NCBI RefSeq assembly: GCF_947492815.1
Contig: NZ_CANLOB010000024.1
Coordinates: forward strand, 26,186 to 90,185
DNA: 64,000 nt
Reading direction: 5' to 3'
Origin: an uncultured Dokdonia sp.
GTDB taxonomy: Bacteria; Bacteroidota; Bacteroidia; Flavobacteriales; Flavobacteriaceae
Made by a program: the position numbers and the translations under genes. Shown here piece after piece: positions 27,310-35,018 of this stretch. The first letter of the stretch is position 1; the number at the start of each line of letters is the position of its first letter. Under the pieces are notes generated by a model. The model saw only the letters and a program-made list of their open reading frames with translations, ran no database searches and was not told where the DNA came from.

Positions 27310-27780
27310 ATGAAGCTAGATGCTACAGATCAAAAATTATTAGATCTATTACAAAAAGACTCTAATCAGACTGTAAAATCATTATCACAGAAATTAGGAA
27401 AGTCTACAACTCCTATTTTTGAAAGAATTAAAAAACTTGAAAAAGAAGGGTTAATTAAGGGATATTCTGCTCGACTAAACACCAAAAAAATTGGTCTTAA
27501 ACAGACTGTTTTTATAGCTATTTCATTACAAGGACATACTCGGAGTTATCTTGAAAAATTTGTAAAAGAAATCAATAACTTTCCTGAGGTAGTGGAATGT
27601 CATCGTGTGAGTGGAGGATTTGACTATTTACTTAAACTAGTGGTTGAGGATATAGAAGCATATGAAACATTTATTATTACAAAACTAACGCTACTTCCTT
27701 ATTTAGGTAATGTACAAAGTCATATTGTACTATCTACAAGTAAAGAAACAAATGAAGTAGATTTATCATTTTTATCATAA
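27310..27780 (+). CDS. Lrp/AsnC family transcriptional regulator
   Basis: 156 aa. N-terminal winged HTH (MKLDATDQKLLDLLQKDSNQ, then LSQKLGKSTTPIFERIKKLE, GLIKGYSARLN) and C-terminal RAM/effector domain (VVECHRVSGGFDYLLKLVVE). These octameric regulators sense amino acids. Divergence from the E2-IlvE-E1 genes argues that it controls branched-chain or aromatic amino acid breakdown, as BkdR/Lrp homologues do. Confidence 0.93.
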   Translation: MKLDATDQKLLDLLQKDSNQTVKSLSQKLGKSTTPIFERIKKLEKEGLIKGYSARLNTKKIGLKQTVFIAISLQGHTRSYLEKFVKEINNFPEVVECHRVSGGFDYLLKLVVEDIEAYETFIITKLTLLPYLGNVQSHIVLSTSKETNEVDLSFLS

Positions 27781-27781
27781 A

Positions 27782-27818
27782 AAAAGTGATACTAACGTAA
27801 GCGTTATTATCACTTTTA
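27782..27818 (+). terminator. Intrinsic terminator of the Lrp/AsnC gene
   Basis: AAAAGTGATA / TATCACTTTT outer stem with an inner TAACG/CGTTA stem, directly after the stop codon. Confidence 0.8.
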
Positions 27819-27871
27819 TACATCTACTAACATAACTGTACTTTATATTTTATTTCACTTTATAAAATACT

Positions 27872-27970
27872 TTATCTATGTATAGCATAACTTGCGCCAT
27901 TTGCTAATTCTTGCAGGAGAGCAACTAGTTCTTTTGTTTTTTCGCGAAAGGTTTTCAATAACTTTTTCAT
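27872..27970 (-). CDS. Possible 32-aa small protein
   Basis: ATG 27970 to TAA 27872. The peptide starts MKKLLKTFREKTKELVALLQ and continues ELANGASYAIHR: a basic, amphipathic helix. It contains a degenerate palindrome (TTTTCGCGAAAGG at 27939-27951, read TFRE). No family; expression is unproven. Confidence 0.35.
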   Translation of the reverse strand: MKKLLKTFREKTKELVALLQELANGASYAIHR

Positions 27971-28103
27971 AATTTCTGTTTTTAAGAATTAATACTATGT
28001 GTATACTCTTTAGACGCAGTTTTTATGAAAGGGTTGAGCTATTTAACACTTAATTACCAATAAATTAACGCAGCATGATATAAGTGTTAATATTACACTT
28101 ATA

Positions 28104-28700
28104 TTAAGTATTCTTAAACTCCTGAAGTGTTTTATAGAAATCTTCTTGTACTGGTCTATTTTCAGGAATCTCTGCTAAGGGTTCGACCTCCTTTAATGTA
28201 TCATGACAATCAGCTGGAAGTTGTTGGTATAATTTTGTTCCTGCAGTTTTCCAAGAAATCATTTCATCACTTATTTCTTTTATGATTTTGGCAGGATTTC
28301 CAACAACCAAACTTCGAGCAGGAATAACTGTAGTTGCTTTTACAAATGCCATAGCGCCCACAATACATTCATCACCTATCACCGCATCGTCCATAATAAC
28401 ACTATTCATACCTATGAGACAGTTCTTTCCTAAGTTTGCTCCATGTATTACAGCACCATGCCCTATGTGTGCGCTTTCGCGAAAGCGTATAGACTTTCCA
28501 GGAAACATATGTACTGTACAATTCTCCTGAACATTTACCCCATCTTCTAGGATAATCTCTCCCCAATCACCACGTATAGCAGCTCCGGGTCCTATATAAC
28601 AGTCTTTTCCTATAATTACATTTCCAGTAACTGCGGCTAACGGATGAACAAAACTAGAAGGGTGTACCACAGGGATATGTCCTTTAAAACTATATATCAT
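28104..28700 (-). CDS. paaY: Gamma-carbonic-anhydrase-like hexapeptide protein (PaaY type)
   Basis: 198 aa. Left-handed beta-helix hexapeptide repeats throughout (VIIGKDCYIGPGAAIRGDWG, SAHIGHGAVIHGANLG, LIGMNSVIMDDAVIG) with the His triad region (HMFP, HIGHG, VIHG) that binds metal in gamma carbonic anhydrases. PaaY in the phenylacetate cluster is a thioesterase of this fold that rescues dead-end CoA esters. Position at the end of the paa cluster supports that role; a plain gamma-CA is the alternative. Palindrome copy in frame (RFRES). Confidence 0.8.
   Translation of the reverse strand: MIYSFKGHIPVVHPSSFVHPLAAVTGNVIIGKDCYIGPGAAIRGDWGEIILEDGVNVQENCTVHMFPGKSIRFRESAHIGHGAVIHGANLGKNCLIGMNSVIMDDAVIGDECIVGAMAFVKATTVIPARSLVVGNPAKIIKEISDEMISWKTAGTKLYQQLPADCHDTLKEVEPLAEIPENRPVQEDFYKTLQEFKNT
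28472..28487. repeat. HIP-like palindrome, copy 8 (in paaY-like gene, RFRES)
   Basis: CGCTTTCGCGAAAGCG, read as IRFRESAH. Confidence 0.95.
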
Positions 28701-28988
28701 AATTTAAAAATTATATAATTTCTATTATCAGATGAATATGAAAACATAAGCATACATCTAAAACAATATTATTGTTAACAAAAATGTTAAAACACCATAA
28801 GTAATAACATAATTCTGTAAGTATTTACGTTAATATTACTACTAAGTCCTAAATAAACAATAGAATATGATATAACCAAACACATTTTATGTAGTTTTTA
28901 CAAAAATATGTTCAATCAAAAATTCATTATATCTTATTGTTAATAGCACTTAAAATATACCCACTCAACTTAAAACAACTCCACCCTC

Positions 28989-29282
28989 ATGGAAATTACA
29001 GGAAAAATTCACCCAACTAAAAAAGAGTTTCTTTACACATTAAGATTCCCTGATGAAGATGTATTCAAAAGTCAGCAAGAAAAGGATTTACGACTGCACT
29101 CTATAAACAGAGCAATGCGCCTAGGTAATGTCGTAAAAAACAAAGTCCGTATTTATTTCAAAGATTCTTTAGACAGAGTCATTTTTGTATATACTACCGT
29201 GTGGGGTGTTACTAAGAATGACGTTATTTTAAAGAAAGGAGTTACACTTCCTATTAAAAGAATTATTCAAGTAGATGGTTAA
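28989..29282 (+). CDS. Hypothetical 97-aa protein
   Basis: Starts MEITGKIHPTKKEFLYTLRF and ends VTLPIKRIIQVDG. Mixed alpha/beta, no signal peptide. It looks like a real gene (balanced composition, no low complexity) but no family is recognised. The only plus-strand gene inside the paa cluster; its stop abuts the enoyl-CoA hydratase stop (convergent, 1 bp apart). Confidence 0.65.
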   Translation: MEITGKIHPTKKEFLYTLRFPDEDVFKSQQEKDLRLHSINRAMRLGNVVKNKVRIYFKDSLDRVIFVYTTVWGVTKNDVILKKGVTLPIKRIIQVDG

Positions 29283-29283
29283 T

Positions 29284-30036
29284 CTACTTGAATCTCTTTA
29301 ATGTTTCTTTTGTAAAGTCACTCAACACCAAACGTCCAGAAATAGCAGCTCTTTCTGCTAGCAATGTATCCCAATCTTCGGTTCCTTTCCAGAAGATGGT
29401 TTTCATCTCTCGCATAGCCTCTGGATTATAGGTACAAAGATTTTCTGCAAATGCCTGTACAGCGTCATCTAATGCTTCTGTACTATCATATACTTGGGCA
29501 TACAATCCTTTTTGTCGTGCCCATTCGGCATCATAAAATGTATTTGCATCAATTGCTATTTGAGACATTCCGGTAAGCCCTAATTTACGTTCTACCGCTG
29601 GACCTACTACAAAAGGACCTATTCCAACATTGAGTTCGCTTAATTTAATGCTTGCAAACTTTGTAGCCATACAGTAATCAGTAGCGCTAGCAACACCTAC
29701 ACCACCTCCTACAGTTTTACCTTGCACACGACCTATAATGAATTTAGGACAAGTACGCATCGCATTAATCACATTTGCAAATCCAGAAAAGAATACCCTT
29801 CCCGTTTCTGCATCATTAATATTGATTAGCTCCTTAAAACTTGCTCCTGCACAAAACGTACGATCACCTCCACTTTTAAGAATGATTACTTTTACTTCAT
29901 CATTCTTTCCTGCCTCAGTTATTGTATGTGCAAGTTTTGCTAAAATATCTCCTGGCAAACTATTATGCGCAGGGTGAAAAAACGTAATCGTTGAGATGCC
30001 GTTTTGTATGTCTTCTTTTACGTATGGATCGCTCAT
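29284..30036 (-). CDS. Enoyl-CoA hydratase/isomerase (PaaF/LiuC-like)
   Basis: 250 aa crotonase. CoA-binding/oxyanion motif FCAGASFKEL, second oxyanion loop GGGVGVASATDYCMAT and KLSELNVGIGPFVVGPAVERKL. The first catalytic Glu is present in LSELNVG; the usual second-Glu segment (GxGGTxRL) is replaced by GPFVVGPAV, so the exact activity (hydratase, or methylglutaconyl-CoA type) is unclear. Position suggests the PaaF step. 12 bp separate its ATG from the GIY-YIG unit. Confidence 0.85.
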   Translation of the reverse strand: MSDPYVKEDIQNGISTITFFHPAHNSLPGDILAKLAHTITEAGKNDEVKVIILKSGGDRTFCAGASFKELININDAETGRVFFSGFANVINAMRTCPKFIIGRVQGKTVGGGVGVASATDYCMATKFASIKLSELNVGIGPFVVGPAVERKLGLTGMSQIAIDANTFYDAEWARQKGLYAQVYDSTEALDDAVQAFAENLCTYNPEAMREMKTIFWKGTEDWDTLLAERAAISGRLVLSDFTKETLKRFK

Positions 30037-30048
30037 ATTTATTGAATT

Positions 30049-30075
30049 GTCAATGCGGATTTAGTCCGCATTCGC
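30049..30075. repeat. Left inverted repeat of the GIY-YIG unit
   Basis: Hairpin AATGCGGA-TTTAG-TCCGCATT at 30052-30072, within the 27-bp arm. Ends 1 bp from the GIY-YIG stop codon. Confidence 0.8.
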
Positions 30076-30076
30076 T

Positions 30077-30406
30077 TTAATTATTTTCAAATTTCTCTTT
30101 ACTTGTAACATAGCCTTCAAAATTCCAACCTTCTGAAAGATCTCGCCATTCTGGATTCATCTCTTCAATGAGATTTATTTTCCATTCTCGTTTCCACTTC
30201 TTAATCTTTTTTTCTCTTCTAATTGCGGTTTTTGGGCTATCATGGACTTCATACCAAACTAACTGTTTAACATTATACTTTCCCGTATGTGTTCCAAAAG
30301 TTGCATTTTTATGATCAAATGTACGCTGTCTAATATTATTTGTCACACCTACATAAAATAACTTATTTTCAATATGAGCCATAATATAAGTATACATTGT
30401 TTTCAT
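30077..30406 (-). CDS. Single-domain GIY-YIG endonuclease
   Basis: 109 aa. Opens MKTMYTYIMAHIENKLFYVG; the GIY..YIG core appears as TYI ... FYVGVTNNIRQR with the conserved Arg, then HKNATFGTHTGKYNVKQLVW, and Glu in AIRREKKIKKWKREWK before the terminal N-P-x-W. This is the short UPF0213/YhbQ-like form. Proteins of this size are spread in many copies in Bacteroidetes genomes. Here the gene is packed tightly between two hairpin repeats inside the paa cluster. Confidence 0.88.
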   Translation of the reverse strand: MKTMYTYIMAHIENKLFYVGVTNNIRQRTFDHKNATFGTHTGKYNVKQLVWYEVHDSPKTAIRREKKIKKWKREWKINLIEEMNPEWRDLSEGWNFEGYVTSKEKFENN

Positions 30407-30451
30407 ACTTTTATCAGTTCATTTGATTAACCTAATAAGTTGTTGATTTAT

Positions 30452-30478
30452 GCGAATGCGCAACAAGTGCGCATTGAC
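30452..30478. repeat. Right inverted repeat of the GIY-YIG unit
   Basis: Hairpin AATGCGCA-ACAAG-TGCGCATT at 30455-30475. Compared with the left copy the stem pair next to the loop changes from G-C to C-G with both sides altered, so pairing is preserved. Confidence 0.8.
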
Positions 30479-30490
30479 TACCGCATTCAC

Positions 30491-33025
30491 TTATACCAAA
30501 CCAAATTGTTCAAAATGATGATTCAAATGCTTGCGTTCTTGTAAATACCATTCATACTTCGTCAAATGTCCAAAAACTGGACTTTTAGGTTGTGCTTTGG
30601 GATTTTTCTTAAAGAAGTCTTCAAATACCGTTCGTGCTTCCCAAAACTTCTTCATCGCAGTTTCTAAATCTGGATGACGTAAATCTTCAACCGTTCCTTT
30701 TTTCATTAATGGCATCTCATAGTCATGCGGCATTTTCTCATAATTCCATAAGGTTGCAGCCACTTTATCTATGTATTTTTCAGGAGTTGCAATGTCAAAA
30801 TCTTGTAACTCATTTCCTCCTACACGGTAACTAAACTCTAAATGTTCTATCATGTGTTGTGAGGTCATCATCCCCCATTTTGGAGTAGTTTCTTCAGTTA
30901 GTTTAGACAAGCACTCTTTGATTTTTTCTTCAGTCATTTCAACAAACGTAGTTTGTTTTTTCTCTACCATAGTCAAAATAGTAGCCACCGCCACTAAAGC
31001 TGTTGCCTCTTCATCTGTCTTTCCATTTTCATAATCTACAGGTTCTGCATCAAAGACTTCTACATACCATTTTACAATACCACTTGGATGCTCTCTTCCA
31101 GACACATCGCGTTCACGTTTTTCTTTACAAGTCAATCGCACATAGATCGTATCATTGTGATATAAGGGTCTCAAAAAGCGAATATCTTCCAATCCATAAT
31201 TGGCTGAAACGGGTCCTTTGTTAGGATACACAAACAATCCTGCTGCTGCCGAAATAATGAAGTATCCATGAGCAGTACGTTTCTTAAAAATACTTCCATC
31301 CAGACTTGTAATATCCGTATGCGCATAAAAATGATCCCACGTAAGGTTTGCAAAATTTTGAATATCGGTATCTGTCAATGTACGTTTATGCGTTTGCAAA
31401 CTCATACCTGGTTTGATATCTTCATAATGATAGGCAAAAGGATGCTTTTCAGCTTCGGTATAGGCTCCATTAGGCTGGTATATTCCCGTAATTTCAGTTA
31501 AACTTGTAGGACTTCCTTGTACAGCACATCGCTGCATGTAGTGTTTGATTCCTCGTAGTCCTCCCATTTCTTCTCCTCCACCAGCGCGTCCAGGTCCTCC
31601 ATGAACTAACAATGGTAATGGCGAACCGTGCCCCGTACTTTGTGGAGCACTTTCTCTATTGAGCGTTAAGATACGTCCATGATGGGATGCTGCTTCTACT
31701 GTATACGCTTTCGCGAAAGCGTTATCAGCCGTCACCACAGAACTCACTAATGACCCTTTTCCCATTTGAGCAAGAGTTATTGCTTCTTCAACACCATTAT
31801 ATGGCATTAATGTACTTACTGGACCAAAGGCTTCTACTTCGTGTACCTGTGTATTTTTGAAAGGTTGATCTTCGCGCATTAAGATAGGGCGCATAAAAGC
31901 CCCCTTTTCTCCATCGGCACCCATTGCTTCTACGGGATCAAAAGATCCGTAGACAATATCGGCCGTTTTTGATATTTTTTCAACTTGTGTTTTTATTGCA
32001 TCTCGTTGATCTGTATTAATTAGTGATCCCATACGTACCTCTTTCAGCTTAGGATCGCCAATAACGGTTCTATCCAATTGCTTTCCTAAGGCTATTTGCA
32101 CGTCTTCCATTAAATTTTCTGGAACGATAATTCGGCGAATGGCTGTACATTTCTGACCACACTTCACCGTCATTTCTTTACGTACTTCTTTTATAAAGAT
32201 GCCAAATTCTGGAGTACCTGGCACAGCATCAGGTCCTAGAACAGCAGCATTCAAGCTATCTGCTTCCATAGTAAAAGGAACACTCTCTTCTAATAATCTA
32301 GGATGCGCTTTTAGTAAACGTCCTGTATGCGCACTTCCTGTAAACGTGACCACATCCTGACTTGCTACCGTATCTAAAATAGACGTGGTAAGTCCTGACA
32401 ATAATTGTAATGCTCCAGGAGGTAATATCCCGCTATTAATAATTTCTCTAACGACTACTTCTGTTAAAAAAGCCGTTTGCGGTGCTGGTAAAACAACCGC
32501 TGGCATTCCAGCCATCCAATTGACAGCACATTTTTCTAACATTCCCCAAACAGGAAAGTTGAAGGCATTGATATGCACCGCTACTCCTTTTTTGGGCACC
32601 AAAATATGATGCGCCATAAATCGACCGCCTCGTGATAAATCGATAGGATCTCCTTCTACAGCATACGATTGATCAGGAAATAATTTACGTAAACTCGCAT
32701 TGGCAAATAGGTTTCCAAACCCTCCTTCTATATCAATCCAACTATCTACCCGTGTAGCCCCAGTTTTATAGCTAACTTCATAAAACTGTTCTTTACGTTT
32801 ATTAAGATACAATGCTAGTTTTTTAATCATATTACCACGTTGCTGAAAAGTCATATCTCTCAATGCTTTTCCGTGATCACGACCATACTGTAGCGCACTT
32901 GCAATATCAAGTCCCTCAGTACTTGTAAGACCTATTATTTCTCCAGTAATAGCGTCATACATATTACGGGTATTTTTATTGTCTCCACTGACCCATTGGC
33001 CATTTATATAAGATTCTAAAATCAT
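30491..33025 (-). CDS. paaZ: PaaZ ring-opening protein with extra C-terminal DinB/DUF1569-like domain
   Basis: 844 aa; usual PaaZ is about 680. Aldehyde dehydrogenase domain (about 1-515: VVTFTGSAHTGRLLKAHP, catalytic Cys in VKCGQKCTAIRR, SAPQSTGHGSPLPLLVHGG) and MaoC-type hydratase domain (about 525-680: KPGMSLQTHKRTLTDTDIQ, TWDHFYAHTD). Together they open the oxepin-CoA ring and oxidise the aldehyde. The last 160 residues (KWGMMTSQHMIEHLEFSYRV, WYLQERKHLNHHFEQFG) resemble the DUF1569/DinB four-helix bundle. Palindrome copy in frame (AFAKAY). Confidence 0.93.
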   Translation of the reverse strand: MILESYINGQWVSGDNKNTRNMYDAITGEIIGLTSTEGLDIASALQYGRDHGKALRDMTFQQRGNMIKKLALYLNKRKEQFYEVSYKTGATRVDSWIDIEGGFGNLFANASLRKLFPDQSYAVEGDPIDLSRGGRFMAHHILVPKKGVAVHINAFNFPVWGMLEKCAVNWMAGMPAVVLPAPQTAFLTEVVVREIINSGILPPGALQLLSGLTTSILDTVASQDVVTFTGSAHTGRLLKAHPRLLEESVPFTMEADSLNAAVLGPDAVPGTPEFGIFIKEVRKEMTVKCGQKCTAIRRIIVPENLMEDVQIALGKQLDRTVIGDPKLKEVRMGSLINTDQRDAIKTQVEKISKTADIVYGSFDPVEAMGADGEKGAFMRPILMREDQPFKNTQVHEVEAFGPVSTLMPYNGVEEAITLAQMGKGSLVSSVVTADNAFAKAYTVEAASHHGRILTLNRESAPQSTGHGSPLPLLVHGGPGRAGGGEEMGGLRGIKHYMQRCAVQGSPTSLTEITGIYQPNGAYTEAEKHPFAYHYEDIKPGMSLQTHKRTLTDTDIQNFANLTWDHFYAHTDITSLDGSIFKKRTAHGYFIISAAAGLFVYPNKGPVSANYGLEDIRFLRPLYHNDTIYVRLTCKEKRERDVSGREHPSGIVKWYVEVFDAEPVDYENGKTDEEATALVAVATILTMVEKKQTTFVEMTEEKIKECLSKLTEETTPKWGMMTSQHMIEHLEFSYRVGGNELQDFDIATPEKYIDKVAATLWNYEKMPHDYEMPLMKKGTVEDLRHPDLETAMKKFWEARTVFEDFFKKNPKAQPKSPVFGHLTKYEWYLQERKHLNHHFEQFGLV
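31706..31721. repeat. HIP-like palindrome, copy 9 (in paaZ, AFAKA)
   Basis: CGCTTTCGCGAAAGCG read as NAFAKAY in the aldehyde dehydrogenase domain. Confidence 0.95.
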
Positions 33026-33040
33026 AAAAACTATCGTTTT

Positions 33041-33076
33041 TGAAATTGAAATCGAAATCGAAACTGAAATCGAAAA
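33041..33076. repeat. Hexamer tandem repeat (six units of YGAAAN)
   Basis: TGAAAT TGAAAT CGAAAT then CGAAAC TGAAAT CGAAAA, directly upstream of paaZ (15 bp from its ATG). Simple-sequence tract able to change length by slippage. Confidence 0.75.
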
Positions 33077-33095
33077 ATTCTTTATTTGTTAGTAT

Positions 33096-33132
33096 GCTTT
33101 CGCGAACCTGCCTGACGGCAGGCAGGAGCGTA
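33096..33132. repeat. HIP-like palindrome interrupted by a second palindrome
   Basis: GCTTTCGCGAA (33096-33106), then CCTGCCTGACGGCAGGCAGG (33107-33126), then AGCGTA (33127-33132). Removing the middle 20 bp restores the normal palindrome, with one change in the flank. Confidence 0.85.
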
Positions 33133-33735
33133 TTAACTACGTATTCTAATAATCTGTCCGTTAATTTTACCAAGTACACTCTTTACATAGCCGTCTACGA
33201 CTTTATGCATAGGCACGGGTGTATTTCCAGGGAAATAATCTTTATACTTTTCGTAGGCATCTTCTACAAGATCAGCCGACACTACATTTACACGAATACC
33301 TCTTTCTAACTCTAATGCAACCGCTTTTGTAAAGCTCTGAATTGCACCATTAACCATCGCCGCACTTGTGGTCATATCTACAGGTTCATCAGCTAGGATT
33401 CCTGTAGTTAATGTAATAGATCCTCCATCATTCAAAAAGGCTCTTCCTAAACGAACTAGATTTACTTGTCCCATCATCTTACTTCTGATACCTATATAAA
33501 AATCGTCTTCAGATAAGTTATCAAATTTGTCCCATTTTGCATCTCCTGCAATATTCACAATAGCATCTACTTTCCCAACAGCATCAAACATCTTCTGAAT
33601 AGATTCAGAAGAAGCGATATCAACCGTGACATCACCAGATGATCTCCCTGCAATAAGTACTTCATGGTTTTCAGCAAAACGTTGTGTTACTGTTTTTCCT
33701 ATAGTTCCGTTTCCTCCTATAATTAGTATTTTCAT
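33133..33735 (-). CDS. Short-chain dehydrogenase/reductase, atypical
   Basis: 200 aa, short for an SDR. Rossmann start MKILIIGGNGTIGKTVTQRF, then DIASSESIQKMF and the NNAG-equivalent VNIAGDA. The canonical catalytic YxxxK is not evident: the region reads TTSAAMVNGAIQSFTKAVAL, with no Tyr. So it may be a non-catalytic or divergent SDR. It sits between paaJ and paaZ on the same strand; role in the pathway is unknown. Confidence 0.8.
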   Translation of the reverse strand: MKILIIGGNGTIGKTVTQRFAENHEVLIAGRSSGDVTVDIASSESIQKMFDAVGKVDAIVNIAGDAKWDKFDNLSEDDFYIGIRSKMMGQVNLVRLGRAFLNDGGSITLTTGILADEPVDMTTSAAMVNGAIQSFTKAVALELERGIRVNVVSADLVEDAYEKYKDYFPGNTPVPMHKVVDGYVKSVLGKINGQIIRIRS

Positions 33736-33762
33736 ATAGGTATATTTTAAAATACACTTTCA

Positions 33763-33787
33763 TACTTCGACAGGCTCAGCATAAACT
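33763..33787. repeat. CTTCGACAGGCTCAGC repeat, intergenic copy
   Basis: TACTTCGACAGGCTCAGCAT and following AAACT, between the SDR gene and paaJ. A near-identical copy lies inside the GSCFA gene at 56576-56601. Confidence 0.8.
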
Positions 33788-33803
33788 TCACCTTCATAAA
33801 AGC

Positions 33804-35018
33804 TTATACATTTACATTTTCAATAATAGCTGCATATCCTTGTCCCACTCCTATACACATCGTAATTAATGCATATTTTTTCTTCTGTTCTTGAAGTTCC
33901 AAAGCTGCCGAATAGGCAATACGCGCTCCCGTCACTCCTAATGGATGGCCAATTGCAATAGATCCTCCGTTTGGATTAATACGAGGATCATCATCTGCTA
34001 AACCCCATTCTCTAATACATGCCAACGCTTGTGATGCAAAGGCTTCATTAAGCTCAATGACGTCCATATCATCCATGGTCAATCCTGCTTTTTTTAATGC
34101 TTTATTCGAAGCTTGCACAGGTCCAATTCCCATGATACGTGGCTCTACACCTACTACTGCTGAACTTACAATTCTTGCTAATGGTTTTAATCCATATTTT
34201 TTCACAGCATCTTCACTAGCAACAATAGTTGCCGCGGCACCATCATTTAATCCAGAACTATTTCCTGCTGTTACACTTCCTCCCTCTTTCTTAAATGCTG
34301 GACGTAATTTTGCTAATATTTCTTTAGATGTCGTAGGTTTTATAAACTCATCATCTTTAAAAATGATAGGGTCTTTTTTACGTTGTGGAATTTCTACTGC
34401 TATAATTTCTTTTGCAAGTCTTCCCGACTCTTGCGCTTTTGTAGCTTTCATTTGGCTATGGTATGCAAAAGAATCTTGATCTTCACGAGAAATATTATAT
34501 TTTTCTACCAAGTTTTCTGCTGTATTACCCATTCCATCAACGCCATATAATTCTTTCATCTTTGGATTGACAAAACGCCATCCAAAGGTAGAATCATACA
34601 TTTTGCTATCTCCTCCAAAAGCTGTTGATGGTTTTGCCATCACATAAGGACCACGGGTCATATTTTCTACTCCTCCAGATATAAATAGATCTCCGTCTCC
34701 GGATTTGATCGCACGATTTGCTTGTATAATTGCTGAAAGACCACTACTACATAATCTGTTTACAGTTTCACCTGGCACTGTAAATGGAAGTCCTGCTAAT
34801 AATAATGACATACGAGCCACATTACGATTATCTTCTCCCGCTTGATTTGCACATCCCATAATCACATCGTCATAAGCCTCTTTAGGGATATCTGGGTTAC
34901 GTTTTACAACCTCACGTATTACATGCGCCCCTAAATCATCAGTACGCACTGCTTTTAATGTTCCTTTATAATTTCCTATTGGAGTACGAACTCCATCTAT
35001 AATATATGCTTCTTTCAT
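33804..35018 (-). CDS. paaJ: Thiolase, probable 3-oxoadipyl-CoA thiolase
   Basis: 404 aa. Start AYIIDGVRTPIGNYKGTLKA; nucleophile Cys in NRLCSSGLSAIIQANRAI; His in GGSIAIGHPLGVTGAR; second Cys in ITMCIGVGQGYAA. In the paa pathway it cleaves 3-oxo-5,6-dehydrosuberyl-CoA and 3-oxoadipyl-CoA to acetyl-CoA and succinyl-CoA. Start overlaps the stop of the upstream secreted-protein gene by 4 bp (ATGA), so the two are translationally coupled. Confidence 0.92.
   Translation of the reverse strand: MKEAYIIDGVRTPIGNYKGTLKAVRTDDLGAHVIREVVKRNPDIPKEAYDDVIMGCANQAGEDNRNVARMSLLLAGLPFTVPGETVNRLCSSGLSAIIQANRAIKSGDGDLFISGGVENMTRGPYVMAKPSTAFGGDSKMYDSTFGWRFVNPKMKELYGVDGMGNTAENLVEKYNISREDQDSFAYHSQMKATKAQESGRLAKEIIAVEIPQRKKDPIIFKDDEFIKPTTSKEILAKLRPAFKKEGGSVTAGNSSGLNDGAAATIVASEDAVKKYGLKPLARIVSSAVVGVEPRIMGIGPVQASNKALKKAGLTMDDMDVIELNEAFASQALACIREWGLADDDPRINPNGGSIAIGHPLGVTGARIAYSAALELQEQKKKYALITMCIGVGQGYAAIIENVNV

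Larger units (their letters stand above)
27781..28103. other. 323-bp region with terminator and one small ORF
   Basis: Contains the Lrp terminator, a possible 32-aa gene on the minus strand (27872-27970) and AT-rich sequence upstream of it. Nothing else recognised. Confidence 0.5.
30049..30478 (-). mobile_element. 430-bp GIY-YIG unit bounded by hairpin inverted repeats
   Basis: Two 27-bp inverted repeats (30049-30075 and 30452-30478) enclose a single GIY-YIG gene. Their outer 9 bp (GTCAATGCG) and inner 9 bp (CGCATTCGC) match exactly when one is reversed; the middle 9 bp differ. Each repeat is itself a hairpin with an 8-bp stem and 5-nt loop. The unit lies 12 bp from the paaZ stop and 12 bp from the hydratase start, as if inserted into a roughly 24-bp operon gap. 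No transposase other than the nuclease is present. Confidence 0.7.

Noticed and set aside
33040..33309. 89-aa ORF over the hexamer tract
   Set aside because: Lys/Ser repeats come from the simple-sequence tract and the rest is antisense to the SDR gene.
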